Assembly (NCBI RefSeq): GCF_003958645.1
Contig: NZ_RXLO01000001.1
Coordinates: 434,001 to 498,000 of the forward strand
DNA from: Chitinophaga rhizosphaerae
GTDB taxonomy: Bacteria > Bacteroidota > Bacteroidia > Chitinophagales > Chitinophagaceae
Reading direction: 5' to 3'
DNA: 64,000 bases
Shown here: in pieces, positions 9,201-18,216 of the stretch
Layout: the number at the start of each line of letters is the position of its first letter
Position numbering within the stretch: the stretch's first letter is position 1
Translations under genes and position numbers: made by a program
The notes under the pieces: model-generated
What the model was told of the DNA's origin: nothing
What the model saw: only the letters and a program-made list of their open reading frames with translations
The model's database searches: none

Positions 9201-9362
9201 CTGATACCGGCGGCGGTGAGCAGCGGCATCGGTTCGGAAACCCAGAAACCGCTGGCAGTAGTGGTGATAGGAGGGCTGATCACGGCTACCGTGCTGACGC
9301 TCCTCATCTTCCCCCTCATTTTCTATTCCGCTTACCGGCGCAGATTTGCAAAAACGCTTTGA
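6261..9362 (+). CDS. Heavy-metal RND efflux transporter (CzcA type)
   Basis: 1,033 residues, full length for HME-RND pumps. TM1 near 12-32 and two large periplasmic loops frame the usual 12 helices. The TM4 signature DFGIIIDGA (396-404) matches the DFGxxxDGA pattern of CzcA/CnrA-type pumps and not the GAMVDAA pattern of Cu/Ag pumps such as CusA. This points to divalent cations (Zn, Co, Cd, Ni) exported by proton antiport. It is the third gene of a tight operon (4-bp gap) under a probable metal-responsive two-component system. The gene symbol is withheld because the substrate is not proven. Confidence 0.93.
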   Translation: MNKFIRNIVGFSLRNRFFVFFMLAVLTVGGVVAYLHTPIEAFPDVTNTQIVIVSEWNGRSAEEVERFVTTPIEISMNGVQKKSSVRSITMFGLSVIKIIFDDDVEDFFARQQVNNMLRNVSLPEGVEPEVQPPYGPTGEVFRYWLKSPHRDSRSLLTYQNWVIDRQLRSVPGVADVVAFGGQEKIYEITADPIKLAKYDITPLELYQAAAQSNINVGGDVIEKNGQAYVVRGIGLLDNIQDIENIIIENVDGTPILVKNVANVREASLPRVGQAGLNEMDDIVEGIVVMRKGENPSEVLARIKDKVRELNDKVLPGDIKMETFYDRDVLMKYCTETVIHNLLEGIIFVTVIVFIFMADWRTTLIVGIIIPLALLFAFICLKLKGMSANLLSMGAIDFGIIIDGAVVMVEGIFVMLDHRARQFGMEKFNRMAKLGWIKKTGGELGKAVFFSKLIIIISLLPIFSFQKVEGKMFSPLAWTLGFALLGALLFTLTLVPVLTSILLNKNVREKHNPVVNFFNRIVMGGFNWTYSHKRLSLLLAVLFMGASFGSAKFLGSEFLPQLNEGALWVEAKLPMSMSLNETVQFVHKFRKELGSFPEVNGVLSQTGRSNDGTDPSGFYYVQCQVNLKPRKEWGRKITMDQLVEEMDKRLRQYQGVVYNYSQPIIDNVAEAVAGINASNAVKIYGDDLNELDRIANQVITQVQGVRGIKDVGILRNIGQPEMSVRLSDTKMALYGVKTADAQAVIEMAIGGKTATQLYEGERKFDVRVRYDADYRKDEVDLQNLMVPAMNGKKIPLKEIATIYTQTGPAFIYRDNTKRFIGVKFSVRDRDLGSTIAEAQARVNKGIQLPKGYAIGWTGEFENQVRATKTLGQVVPVSLIAIFIILFIMMGSVKDAGLILMNVPFALIGGILALHASGINFGISAGVGFIALFGICIQNGVILISVFHKNLQARMPLNEAIRRGVEERIRPVVMTALMAAIGLIPAAVSSGIGSETQKPLAVVVIGGLITATVLTLLIFPLIFYSAYRRRFAKTL

Positions 9363-9391
9363 TTATTTAAATCACCATAAATACAAACACA

Positions 9392-9592
9392 ATGAAAAAG
9401 ATCATGTTTCTGATGGCCGCCGCGATGATCGTTACCGGTGGCATGACAACAGCTTCCGCACAGGAAAAACACGCCGCTAAAACAGAGCAGTCGGCCCAAC
9501 ACGCCGCGAAAGCAGAAAAAATGGAACACAAAAAAACCGCGAAACACCATCACGCGGGAAAAAAGCAGTCAGTAAAGAAAGCTGGTCGATAG
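9392..9592 (+). CDS. Small secreted His/Lys/Ala-rich protein
   Basis: 66 residues with a clear signal peptide ending in TTASA before QEKHAAK. The mature ~43 residues contain six His, including an HHH run, and many Lys and Ala but no Cys. The gene starts 29 bp after czcA, before the first terminator, so it is in the pump operon. A role as periplasmic metal buffer or chaperone for the pump is inferred from composition and position. Similar short charged proteins could also bind nucleic acid or polyanions, so the function is open. Confidence 0.75.
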   Translation: MKKIMFLMAAAMIVTGGMTTASAQEKHAAKTEQSAQHAAKAEKMEHKKTAKHHHAGKKQSVKKAGR

Positions 9593-9673
9593 GCCAGTCA
9601 TAGGTTTTAGTTCGCATAAATAGGTTGATAGCATTCACCGGCGGAAGTTTTTCCACCGGTATCAACATCCTCT

Positions 9674-9720
9674 CCGCCCTGCCTGATCAATAGCCAACGC
9701 AGGGCGGATTTTTCATTTGT
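9674..9720 (+). terminator. Rho-independent terminator of the efflux operon
   Basis: CCGCCCTGC (9674-9682) pairs with GCAGGGCGG (9699-9707), followed by ATTTTTCATTT. A second, imperfect hairpin (ACCGGCGGAA/TTCCACCGGT) lies just before it, near 9637-9660. Confidence 0.85.
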
Positions 9721-9799
9721 TAAAATACTATCACTTAAAGAGAAGATAAGGCGCACCCATAATTGTGATTGTCACTACTTTAGTTATGCATCCCATGTG

Positions 9800-10402
9800 A
9801 TGAACACGTCCACCACACACGAACATGAATTACTGATACGGTTATCGGAGGGAGACGGCGCCGCCTTCGCCGAACTATTCCACGAATACAGGGACCGTAT
9901 TTACGCTACGGCCGTCAGGCTGATGGGCAGCCATTCCCATGCGGAAGAGATCGTACAGGAAGTATTCATGAAAATCTGGCTTAACCGGAGCTCCCTTCCC
10001 CAGGTCACCTTTTTCCGCGCCTACCTTTTCACTACCGCACGCAACCAAATATTCAACAGCCTTAAACAGCTGGCACGCGAACGCACGGCCGACATCCTCC
10101 ATGCCGAGCCTGCCTGCAAGGGCACCGAAGAGCGGGTGCTGGGCCGCGACTTCGAGCGGGTGCTCCAGAACGCCGTTCGCCAGCTGCCGCCCCAACAGGA
10201 ACGGGTTTATCATCTCAGCAAGGTAGAAGGGCGCCCCCGGCACGAAGTGGCGCATCTGCTGCAACTGTCTCCCGAAACCGTAAAAGTACACCTGGCCCGG
10301 GCCATGCGCTCCATCCGCGAGTATTGCACCGCACGGATGGACATTCCCGGCCTCATGCTCTCCTCGGCCTTCGCTTCGGAACTATTTTTTATGGTCGTGT
10401 AA
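9800..10402 (+). CDS. ECF sigma factor of the SusC/D-associated type
   Basis: 200 residues from ATG 9800; a GTG three bases upstream is also possible. Region 2 (FAELFHEYRDRIYATAVRL, AEEIVQEVFMKIW) and region 4 (QLPPQQERVYHLSKVEG, then a helix-turn-helix around LLQLSPETVKVHLARA) are typical of Bacteroidota ECF factors. The short hydrophobic C-terminal tail (SSAFASELFFMVV) is common in this subgroup. It lies directly before fecR and an STN-domain SusC, forming a trans-envelope signalling cascade: ligand-bound SusC signals through FecR and frees the sigma factor to transcribe the locus. Confidence 0.93.
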   Translation: MNTSTTHEHELLIRLSEGDGAAFAELFHEYRDRIYATAVRLMGSHSHAEEIVQEVFMKIWLNRSSLPQVTFFRAYLFTTARNQIFNSLKQLARERTADILHAEPACKGTEERVLGRDFERVLQNAVRQLPPQQERVYHLSKVEGRPRHEVAHLLQLSPETVKVHLARAMRSIREYCTARMDIPGLMLSSAFASELFFMVV

Positions 10403-10449
10403 CCCATCCTTATTTTCTTATTGTCTCATTACTACACAAGCAGGCATTC

Positions 10450-11592
10450 ATGAAAGCTTCGAGATTCTCGCATTTGTTCCATAAGTATCGGTCAGGGCTG
10501 GCCACGCCGGAAGAGGAAAAGGAATTCCTCGGGATGGTGGCGGCTTCCGGCCACGACGACGAGCTGAAGGAAGCGATCGGCGGGATGCTCGATAGCGGGC
10601 TGGACGATGATGCCGCCATGCCGGAAGAAAGCGCGGAAAAAGTGCTGGGCGAAATCCTCCGCGGCGATGCCCCCCGCCGCAAGGCGCACATTTTCACCTG
10701 GGCGGCCGTAGCCGCAGGGCTGCTGATGATCCTGGGCATCGGGTTCCTCCTCAAATCGCAGCGCCACGGTCAGCAAGACGCCGGAACCCCGCACGCACAG
10801 ATATCTCCGGGGAAAGACCGCGCCATATTGGTGCTGGACGATGGCCGGGAGATCGACCTGGAGCGCGCCGGCAACGATACCATCGGCGTACAGCAGGGGC
10901 TCCTGGCACAGGTGAACGGTAACGCACTCCATTATGATACCTCCACCGCCGAACCACCTACCATCAATACCATCCGCACGCCGCGGGGCGGCCAGTTCAG
11001 GGTGGTATTGCCCGACGGATCGAGGGTATGGCTCAACGCAGCCTCGTCTATCCGCTTCCCGACGGTGTTCAACACCGGAGAAAGAAGGGTGGAAGTGGAA
11101 GGAGAAGTGTATTTCGAAGTGGCGAAACGGGCGCAGCAGCCTTTCATCGTGAAGGCAGACGGGATGGACGTTCGGGTGACCGGCACGCATTTCAACGTCA
11201 TGGCCTATTCAGACGAGTCCAGCATCGAAACCACGCTGATCGAAGGCGGTGTAAAAGTGTTTGGCGGCGGATCGGAAGCCACGCTCATACCGGGGCTCCA
11301 GGCCGTGATGAACAGGAAGGAAAACGGCATCAAAGTAAGAAAAGCAGATACCGACCGGGTTGTTGCCTGGAAAGAAGGAAGATTCGAATTCAGGGGTAAT
11401 ATTCGTGGCATCATGCGGCAAATTGCCCGGTGGTACGACGTAGACATTGTTTATAAAGGAAATACCGAAGGCAAGAATTTCGGCGGCGCCATATCACGGA
11501 CGGAAAAAATAGAAGACGTCCTGAAAATGCTGGAATTGACCGGTAGCATACAATTTGAGATCAACAATAATACCGTAACAGTAATTCCTTGA
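10450..11592 (+). CDS. FecR-family anti-sigma factor / signal transducer
   Basis: 380 residues from ATG 10450; the frame is open back to 10324, inside the sigma gene, but that part is non-coding in character. An N-terminal cytoplasmic helical domain (1-75) is followed by one membrane span (about 77-97, TWAAVAAGLLMILGIGFLL). The periplasmic FecR domain has the TPRGGQFRVVLPDGSRVWLN motif (about 175-200) and a C-terminal DUF4974 domain (VVAWKEGRFEFRG onward). It holds the ECF factor inactive until the STN domain of the following SusC signals substrate binding. Confidence 0.93.
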   Translation: MKASRFSHLFHKYRSGLATPEEEKEFLGMVAASGHDDELKEAIGGMLDSGLDDDAAMPEESAEKVLGEILRGDAPRRKAHIFTWAAVAAGLLMILGIGFLLKSQRHGQQDAGTPHAQISPGKDRAILVLDDGREIDLERAGNDTIGVQQGLLAQVNGNALHYDTSTAEPPTINTIRTPRGGQFRVVLPDGSRVWLNAASSIRFPTVFNTGERRVEVEGEVYFEVAKRAQQPFIVKADGMDVRVTGTHFNVMAYSDESSIETTLIEGGVKVFGGGSEATLIPGLQAVMNRKENGIKVRKADTDRVVAWKEGRFEFRGNIRGIMRQIARWYDVDIVYKGNTEGKNFGGAISRTEKIEDVLKMLELTGSIQFEINNNTVTVIP

Positions 11593-11724
11593 TCACCTAA
11601 GATGAGTACGTAAGAAAATTTCACACAACAAAAGTAACCGACGGAGATACTGGAAAACCGCCACCCGGACCCCGGGCAGGGTTCCTGTTGCCTCCTCATT
11701 CCATGCAACCAAAATTAATCCTTT

Positions 11725-14700
11725 ATGCAACGACTACGTTTCGTTCAGAAGACGTTGCTGTGGCTGTGCCTTGCCCTTTCCCTCCAGTTCCGGGCCAGGG
11801 CATATGCACAACAGGTAACGATCCACGTTAAGAATTCATCGCTGGAAGATGTCATGAAACAGATCCGCCAGCAAACCGGCTTCCTTTTCGTTTATGACCT
11901 CGACATGCTGGGAGACGCCCGCAACGTGACGGCCGATGTTGCTGCCGCACCGCTGGACAAAGCCCTGAGCGCGGTGTTCGACGGGCAGCCCTTTTCCTTC
12001 GCCATCGTCGACAAGACGGTTGTGTTGAAGAAAAAAACGGCCTCAGCAACTACCGCCGCCAAACCTGCCCGTTTCATGAAAATAAGGGGCATGGTGTCTG
12101 ACGAAGGCGGACAGGTGCTCCCCGGCGTCACCGTTCACAACAAAAACAGCAAAGCCAATGCGTTGACAGACGCGCTCGGCACCTTCATCATCGACGCGGA
12201 AAAAGGCGATTCCCTGATTTTCACCATGATCGGGATGCAGCCGCAGGCCGAAGTGGTGCGCGAAGAAAAGCTCCTGAAGATCATCCTTAAACAGAAAGTT
12301 TCGGATGTAGGCGAAGTGGTGGTGGTAGCTTACGGAACGCAGAAGAAAAGCAGCATGGTGAGCGCGGTAACATCCATTAACCCCAAAGAGCTCAAAGGCC
12401 CTACCAGCAACCTTACCACCATGCTCGCCGGCAGGCTCAGCGGTGTGATTTCGTACCAGCGGAGCGGGGAGCCCGGGCAGGATAATGCCAGCTTCTTCAT
12501 CCGCGGCATCACCACCTTCGGCACCGGCAAAGTGGACCCGCTCATCCTCATCGACGGAATGGAATCCACCACCACCGACCTGGCGCGCCTCCAGCCCGAC
12601 GATATCTCCGGCTTCTCCATCCTGAAAGACGCTACGGCGTCCAGCCTCTACGGCGCCCGCGGCGCCAACGGCGTAGTGCTCGTGAGCACCAAAAGCGGCC
12701 AGGAAGGGAAAACCCGGTTCAACGTGCGTTTGGAAAACTCATTGTCGACCAACACCCGCAACTTCAAATTCGCCGACAACATCACCTATATGAAACTGGC
12801 GAACGAAGCCGTGATCACCCGCGACCCCCTGGGCGATCTGCCTTATTCCCAGGAAAAGATCGAGCGCACGGCGGCCGGAGACGATCCGCTGCTGTACCCG
12901 AACAATAACTGGATCAAGCAGCTCATCAAACCATCTACCAACAACCAGCGCCTCAACTTTTCCATGAATGGGGGCGGAAAGATCGCACAGTATTACATCG
13001 CCGGCACTTACAACATCGATAACGGTGTGCTGAAGGTGGACAAGCTGAACAATTTCAACAGCAACATCAAACTGCGCAACTATTCCATCCGCTCCAACAT
13101 CAATATCAACCTGACGCCCACAACGGTCGGCATCGTTCGTACCTACGGGCAGTTCGACGACTATAACGGCCCCATCGGCGGCGGCGCCACGCGGTTTTCG
13201 CAGGCGGTATGGGCCAACCCGGTAGATTTCCCGGCCGTCTACCCCAAAGAATACGCACCCCAGCTGAAGCACCCGCTTTTCGGCAGCGCGGTGATGCGCG
13301 GCTATGGCAGCACTCCCGGCGATGGCGGCAACCTGTTCTTTAATCCCTACGCCCTTTCCGTTTCCGGCTACCAACAGTCTAACACCTCCAACCTGCTGGC
13401 CCAGCTGGAAGTCCGCCAGGATCTCCGGTTCGTGACGCCTGGCCTGCAGGCCCGCGTTATGGCCTACACCGAGCGATACGCCTTCTTCCAGGTGCAGCGC
13501 GGGTACACACCGTTCTATTACAAGCTGCAACCCGGCATCGACGGCGATCCTGCCAGGCTGCTGCCCCTCAACACCAATGGCACCGAATACCTGAGCTATT
13601 CTCCAAGCGACAAGATTACCGGCACCACTTCCTACATGGAAGCGGCCGTGAACTACAACAAGAACTTCAACAAGCACACCGTTTCCGGGATGCTCATCAC
13701 CATCTTCCGCGGTTACCTGACGGGGAACGGCCGAACGTTGCAAACGTCGCTTCCCTACCGCAACCAGGGCGTGAGCGGGCGTTTCACCTATGACTACGAC
13801 GACCGTTACATGCTGGAGGCCAACTTCGGATACAATGGCTCCGAGCGTTTTGCGGCCAGCCACCGGTACGGGTTCTTCCCGTCGGTAGGCGTGGCCTGGA
13901 ATGTATACCGGGAGAAGTTTTTCGAACCTTACGTACACCTGGTGGACAAGCTGAAGGTCCGCGGCACATACGGCCTCGTAGGCAACGACCAGATCGGCAA
14001 CGAGTTCGACCGGTTTTTCTACCTGTCTGACGTAAATATGAACGACGGTGGCCGCGGGGCTACTTTCGGCGAACGGTACGGTGTATCCAAACCCGGCGTA
14101 TCCGTCCGCCGGTACGAGAACAAATTCATCAGCTGGGAGAAATCGCAGAAAGCCAATATCGGCATCGAACTGGGGTTGTTTAACGCCCTGAACCTGCAGG
14201 CAGACATCTTCCGCGAGCGCCGGTCCAACATCCTCATGCAGCGGAACACGTTGCCCTCAACGCTCGGCCTCAACGCGCCCATCAGCGCCAACGTGGGAGA
14301 AGCAGAAGGAAAGGGGATCGACCTCTCGCTCGACTACAACTTCAAATTCAAGCGTAACGCCTGGCTCCAGGTGCGCGGCACATTCACCTTCGCCCAGAGC
14401 AAACTGCTGGTGAACGAAGAACCCAGGTATAAGGATAACGAAGCATACCGCTCACAAGTGGGGCAGCCGCTCAGCCAGCGTTGGGGCTACATCGCGGAAA
14501 GATTGTTCGTAGACGACCAGGAAGTGCTGAATTCTCCCCAGCAGAACTTCGGGCAGCGGGTGTACGGTGGAGATATCAAATACCGCGACGTAAACCGCGA
14601 CGGCGTCATCAACTCCGCGGACGCAGTGCCCATAGGCCTGCCGCAGACGCCCGAGATCACTTACGGGTTCGGCTCTTCCATGGGTTGGAAAACGTTAGAT

Positions 14701-15138
14701 TTCAGCTTCTTCTTCCAGGGATCGGCACGTTCGTCTTTCTGGATCGATTCCTACATCACAACACCTTTCGTACAGAACGGTGGCGGCCAGCATGGTTTGC
14801 TGAAAGTGATCGCGGAAGACCACTGGAGCGAAAGCAACCGGAACCTCTATGCCTTCTGGCCCCGACTCAGCAATTACTTCGTGCAGAATAACTACCAGTC
14901 TTCTACCTGGTGGATGCGCAGCGGCGACTTCCTGCGGCTGAAAACGGTAGAGCTGGGCTTTACCCTGCCCGATGCTTTGCAGAAACGCCTGAAAATGACC
15001 AACACCCGCCTGTACGCAAACGCCATGAACCTGTTCGCCATCAGCAAATTCAAACTGTGGGACGTTGAAATGGGTGGAAACGGTCTAGGCTACCCGGTAC
15101 AGCGCGTCATTAACATCGGCATCAACCTCGGATTCTAA
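11725..15138 (+). CDS. SusC/RagA-type TonB-dependent receptor with STN signalling domain
   Basis: 1,137 residues. Signal peptide (1-28), then an STN domain (about 30-105, VTIHVKNSSLEDVMKQIRQQ) that contacts FecR. A carboxypeptidase-regulatory-like domain (115-190) and the plug follow; the plug contains the SusC signatures VVVAYGTQKKSS and LKDATASSLYGARGANGV. The rest is the 22-strand barrel, ending in the expected aromatic-Leu-Gly-Phe (NIGINLGF). SusC pairs with SusD to import oligosaccharides, peptides or other large nutrients across the outer membrane. The STN domain shows that this receptor also senses its substrate. Substrate cannot be told. Confidence 0.95.
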   Translation: MQRLRFVQKTLLWLCLALSLQFRARAYAQQVTIHVKNSSLEDVMKQIRQQTGFLFVYDLDMLGDARNVTADVAAAPLDKALSAVFDGQPFSFAIVDKTVVLKKKTASATTAAKPARFMKIRGMVSDEGGQVLPGVTVHNKNSKANALTDALGTFIIDAEKGDSLIFTMIGMQPQAEVVREEKLLKIILKQKVSDVGEVVVVAYGTQKKSSMVSAVTSINPKELKGPTSNLTTMLAGRLSGVISYQRSGEPGQDNASFFIRGITTFGTGKVDPLILIDGMESTTTDLARLQPDDISGFSILKDATASSLYGARGANGVVLVSTKSGQEGKTRFNVRLENSLSTNTRNFKFADNITYMKLANEAVITRDPLGDLPYSQEKIERTAAGDDPLLYPNNNWIKQLIKPSTNNQRLNFSMNGGGKIAQYYIAGTYNIDNGVLKVDKLNNFNSNIKLRNYSIRSNININLTPTTVGIVRTYGQFDDYNGPIGGGATRFSQAVWANPVDFPAVYPKEYAPQLKHPLFGSAVMRGYGSTPGDGGNLFFNPYALSVSGYQQSNTSNLLAQLEVRQDLRFVTPGLQARVMAYTERYAFFQVQRGYTPFYYKLQPGIDGDPARLLPLNTNGTEYLSYSPSDKITGTTSYMEAAVNYNKNFNKHTVSGMLITIFRGYLTGNGRTLQTSLPYRNQGVSGRFTYDYDDRYMLEANFGYNGSERFAASHRYGFFPSVGVAWNVYREKFFEPYVHLVDKLKVRGTYGLVGNDQIGNEFDRFFYLSDVNMNDGGRGATFGERYGVSKPGVSVRRYENKFISWEKSQKANIGIELGLFNALNLQADIFRERRSNILMQRNTLPSTLGLNAPISANVGEAEGKGIDLSLDYNFKFKRNAWLQVRGTFTFAQSKLLVNEEPRYKDNEAYRSQVGQPLSQRWGYIAERLFVDDQEVLNSPQQNFGQRVYGGDIKYRDVNRDGVINSADAVPIGLPQTPEITYGFGSSMGWKTLDFSFFFQGSARSSFWIDSYITTPFVQNGGGQHGLLKVIAEDHWSESNRNLYAFWPRLSNYFVQNNYQSSTWWMRSGDFLRLKTVELGFTLPDALQKRLKMTNTRLYANAMNLFAISKFKLWDVEMGGNGLGYPVQRVINIGINLGF

Positions 15139-15160
15139 CGCGGACTAAAACTGAATTGTC

Positions 15161-17017
15161 ATGAAGAAACTCTTTTATATCGCCGGATGTCTGCTGATGC
15201 TGTCTGCAGCCGGTTGTAAAAATTTCCTGGACGTGGTGCCCGATAACGTGCCCACGATCGATAATGCCTTCACCATGCGCCAGGAGGCGATGAAATATCT
15301 TTTCACCTGCTACAGCTATCTGCCCCGCAGCAGCGACCCCAGCACGAACCCCGGCATCTCCGGCGGCGACGAATTCTGGATGATCAGGCCGTATGCGATA
15401 GACGACCGGGCTTTCCAGCTGGCGATGGGGTATATGTCGCCCTCGGCAGTATACCTCAGCGGCTGGGGCAATAATTACCGCGCCCTGCGCGACTGTAATA
15501 TTTTCCTCGACAACATCGGCAAAGTAGTTGACATGCCCGATTACGAACGCATGCGCTGGATTGCTGAAGTGAAGTTCCTGAAAGCATATTATCACTGGCT
15601 GCTTTTCCGCCAGTACGGGCCCATCCCGCTGGTCGAGAAAAACCTTCCCACATCGGCCTCGCATGAAGAATACAAGGTACACCGCATGCCGGTAGACTCG
15701 GTGATCAGTTATATTTCCAACCAGATGCTCGAAGCCGCGGCCAGCCTTCCGCCCGAAATCGCCGACCGTTCCTCCGAACTGGGCCGCATCACGCAACCAG
15801 CCGCGCTCGCGGTCCGCGCCCGCGTACTCGTAACTGCCGCCAGCCCCCTTTTCAACGGCAACCCCGACCATGTGCTGCCCGGAAAGGAAAATGAACGGCT
15901 CTTCTCCACCACGTACGACGCCACCAAGTGGGACCGTGCCGCCGAGGCCTGCAAACTCGCCATCGAGAACGCGCACCGTAACAAACACAAACTATATACC
16001 TTCAGCGATATTGGCACCACACTTTCCGATACGATGACCACGCAAATGAGCATCCGCAATGCGGTTTGTGAAGACTGGAACCCCGAGATCATCTGGGGCA
16101 ATTCCAATTCCCGTACCTGGGATATCCAGCGGATCTGCATGCCCCGCCTCGATCCCGACAGGCTGGCGAATGAACAGGTGCTCGGGTCTTTTGCGCCGAC
16201 CATGAAAATCGCAGAGCAATTCTACACCGATCATGGCGTACCCATCAATGAAGACAAAGGTTGGGACTATGCAGGCCGGTACAAACTGCGCACAGCCACC
16301 GCTGCCGAAAAGGAACTGATCCAGGAAGGATATACCACCGCCGGCCTCCACTACAACCGCGAATTGCGCTTTTATGCTTCCCTGGGCTTCGACGGAGGGG
16401 TTTGGTATATGAAAAACAAAACCTTCCACATCGAGAATAAACTCGGCCAATGGCAGAGCCGGAAGAATATCTACGACTACAACGTAACCGGTTACTACGC
16501 CAAAAAACTCATCCACTGGAAAAACGAGATCCAGGCAGAGCAGAGCGTGCACATCGAACAGTACGCCTGGCCGGAAATGCGGCTGTCTGACCTCTACCTC
16601 ATGTATGCGGAAGCGCTCAACGAATCGAAAGGCCCCGTTGCCGACGCACTCGAATACGTCAACCGCGTTCGTGCCCGTGCGAAGCTGCCTACCGTGCAGG
16701 ACGCCTGGACCAACTGGTCCCGCAATCCCGGAAAATTCACCACCAGGGAAGGCCTCCGCGCCATCATCCACCAGGAAAGGCTCATCGAGCTCGCATTCGA
16801 AGGCGCCCGGTTCTGGGACCTCCGCCGCTGGAAAACCGCCACCGAAGAACTGAATAAACCCGTTATGGGCTGGGACATGCTGCAGGAAAAAGCGGAATTC
16901 TATTACCGCCCGCGCCTCATATGGCGCCAGGCGTTCCAGATGCGCGACTACCTCTGGCCGATCTATGAAAACGACCTCCTCATGAACGAAAACCTGGTGC
17001 AGAACCCGGGATGGTAA
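15161..17017 (+). CDS. SusD/RagB-family nutrient-binding outer-membrane lipoprotein
   Basis: 618 residues with a lipoprotein signal ending SAAGC (Cys19). N-terminal TPR-like helices (NFLDVVPDN, FTCYSYLPRS, AEVKFLKAYYHWLLFRQYG) and the C-terminal SusD domain (LYLMYAEALNE, YVNRVRARAKLP, LIELAFEGARFWDLRRWK) are present. It caps the SusC barrel and captures substrate at the cell surface. The start is 22 bp after the SusC stop. It is longer than Bacteroides SusD (about 550), within the family range. Confidence 0.95.
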   Translation: MKKLFYIAGCLLMLSAAGCKNFLDVVPDNVPTIDNAFTMRQEAMKYLFTCYSYLPRSSDPSTNPGISGGDEFWMIRPYAIDDRAFQLAMGYMSPSAVYLSGWGNNYRALRDCNIFLDNIGKVVDMPDYERMRWIAEVKFLKAYYHWLLFRQYGPIPLVEKNLPTSASHEEYKVHRMPVDSVISYISNQMLEAAASLPPEIADRSSELGRITQPAALAVRARVLVTAASPLFNGNPDHVLPGKENERLFSTTYDATKWDRAAEACKLAIENAHRNKHKLYTFSDIGTTLSDTMTTQMSIRNAVCEDWNPEIIWGNSNSRTWDIQRICMPRLDPDRLANEQVLGSFAPTMKIAEQFYTDHGVPINEDKGWDYAGRYKLRTATAAEKELIQEGYTTAGLHYNRELRFYASLGFDGGVWYMKNKTFHIENKLGQWQSRKNIYDYNVTGYYAKKLIHWKNEIQAEQSVHIEQYAWPEMRLSDLYLMYAEALNESKGPVADALEYVNRVRARAKLPTVQDAWTNWSRNPGKFTTREGLRAIIHQERLIELAFEGARFWDLRRWKTATEELNKPVMGWDMLQEKAEFYYRPRLIWRQAFQMRDYLWPIYENDLLMNENLVQNPGW

Positions 17018-17037
17018 AACCTTCAAACCGCATGATC

Positions 17038-18198
17038 ATGAAAATGACATATATCCTGCTGACAGCGGCGTTCCTGGCCGCAGCCTGCGGAAAAGAGACC
17101 CACGAGCCCGTGAATCCCAAAGGCGGCAGTCCCGCCACCATCAGCAACGTGCAGGTCGAAAACCTGAACGGGTCCGCTAAAATCACCTACAGCCTGCCCG
17201 ACGATAACGACGTGCTCTACGTTAAAGCGACCTATGAAATGCGCCCGGGCAAAACGCGGGAAGTGAAAAGCAGCTACTACAACAACTTCCTCGTGGTAGA
17301 CGGGTTCGGCGACACGCTGAAACACCAGATCAAACTCACCGTCGTAACCCGCAGCTCCGTGGAATCGGCTCCGGTGAACGTGGAAGTGGAGCCCAAGCTA
17401 CCGCCCGTACTCATGATCCGGAGAACGTTCAAGGTACGCGAAGACTTTGGCGGCGTGAACCTCTCCTTCACCAACGACACCCGCGCCGAAATCGCCATCG
17501 TGGCCATGACGAAGGATTCTACCGGGAAAATGAAGGAATTCAACACCTTTTACACGAAATCGGTAGGCACGAATTACTCGCTCCGCGGGTTCGAAGATAC
17601 CAAACGCGAATTCCGCTTCTTCGTCCGCGACCAATACGGTAATTACAGCGACACGCTCACGGGCGACTGGGTGCCCATGTACGAAAGGCAGCTCGACCGC
17701 AGCAAGTTCCGGGAAGTCATCCTCCCAGGCGATATCCCCGACGGATGGCAATTCTATCCCATCCCCAACCTCTGGGCCGGCACCATGTGGCATAGTGCCG
17801 ACAAGCTGGACGGCATGCCGATGTGGATCACGTTCGATCTCGGCGTAGTTGCGCAACTGAGCCGCATCGGCCTTTGGCAGCGGCCCAACGAATGGTTGTA
17901 CATGCAGAACAACGTTCGCCAGATCGAGATTTGGGGCATGGCCACCACGCCGCCGGCAGACGGCAGCTGGAACGGCTGGACGCGCCTCCTGGAACACACG
18001 CTCATCAAACCCTCCGGCCTGCCCGTAGGTCAGCTTTCGCAGGAAGACCGGGATAAAGGCGCCGCCGGCGAACAAATGAACGTGCCGCTCACCATGCCCA
18101 AAGTGCGATACATCCGTGTGAAAATCCTCCGCACCTGGACAGACGGCGGATATGCCGCCAACATCCAGGAAATGCGCTTCTGGGGAAATGACAAGTAA
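17038..18198 (+). CDS. DUF4959/DUF5000-type surface lipoprotein of a SusCD locus
   Basis: 386 residues from ATG 17038 (MKMTYILLTA); ATG 17032 or 17011 are possible but give poorer signal peptides. Lipobox Cys17 (LAAAC) is followed by GKETHEP. The N-terminal part is fibronectin-III-like (GSAKITYSLPDDNDVLYVKA, DUF4959). The middle matches DUF5126. The C-terminal ~150 residues resemble a discoidin/F5-8C fold (DUF5000), ending in VRYIRVKILRTW and NIQEMRFWG. Such proteins follow susD in many Bacteroidota loci and are thought to be surface glycan-binding proteins. The gene begins 20 bp after susD. Confidence 0.85.
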   Translation: MKMTYILLTAAFLAAACGKETHEPVNPKGGSPATISNVQVENLNGSAKITYSLPDDNDVLYVKATYEMRPGKTREVKSSYYNNFLVVDGFGDTLKHQIKLTVVTRSSVESAPVNVEVEPKLPPVLMIRRTFKVREDFGGVNLSFTNDTRAEIAIVAMTKDSTGKMKEFNTFYTKSVGTNYSLRGFEDTKREFRFFVRDQYGNYSDTLTGDWVPMYERQLDRSKFREVILPGDIPDGWQFYPIPNLWAGTMWHSADKLDGMPMWITFDLGVVAQLSRIGLWQRPNEWLYMQNNVRQIEIWGMATTPPADGSWNGWTRLLEHTLIKPSGLPVGQLSQEDRDKGAAGEQMNVPLTMPKVRYIRVKILRTWTDGGYAANIQEMRFWGNDK

Positions 18199-18216
18199 TC
18201 CGTAAAACCGAACAAC

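Noticed and set aside
6261-9362. Copper/silver pump (CusA)
   Set aside because: The TM4 motif is DFGIIIDGA, as in CzcA-type divalent-cation pumps, not the GAMVDAA type of Cu/Ag exporters.
10324-10449. Extended N-terminus for the FecR protein overlapping the sigma factor gene
   Set aside because: The extra residues do not look like a FecR N-terminus. ATG 10450 gives a standard protein.
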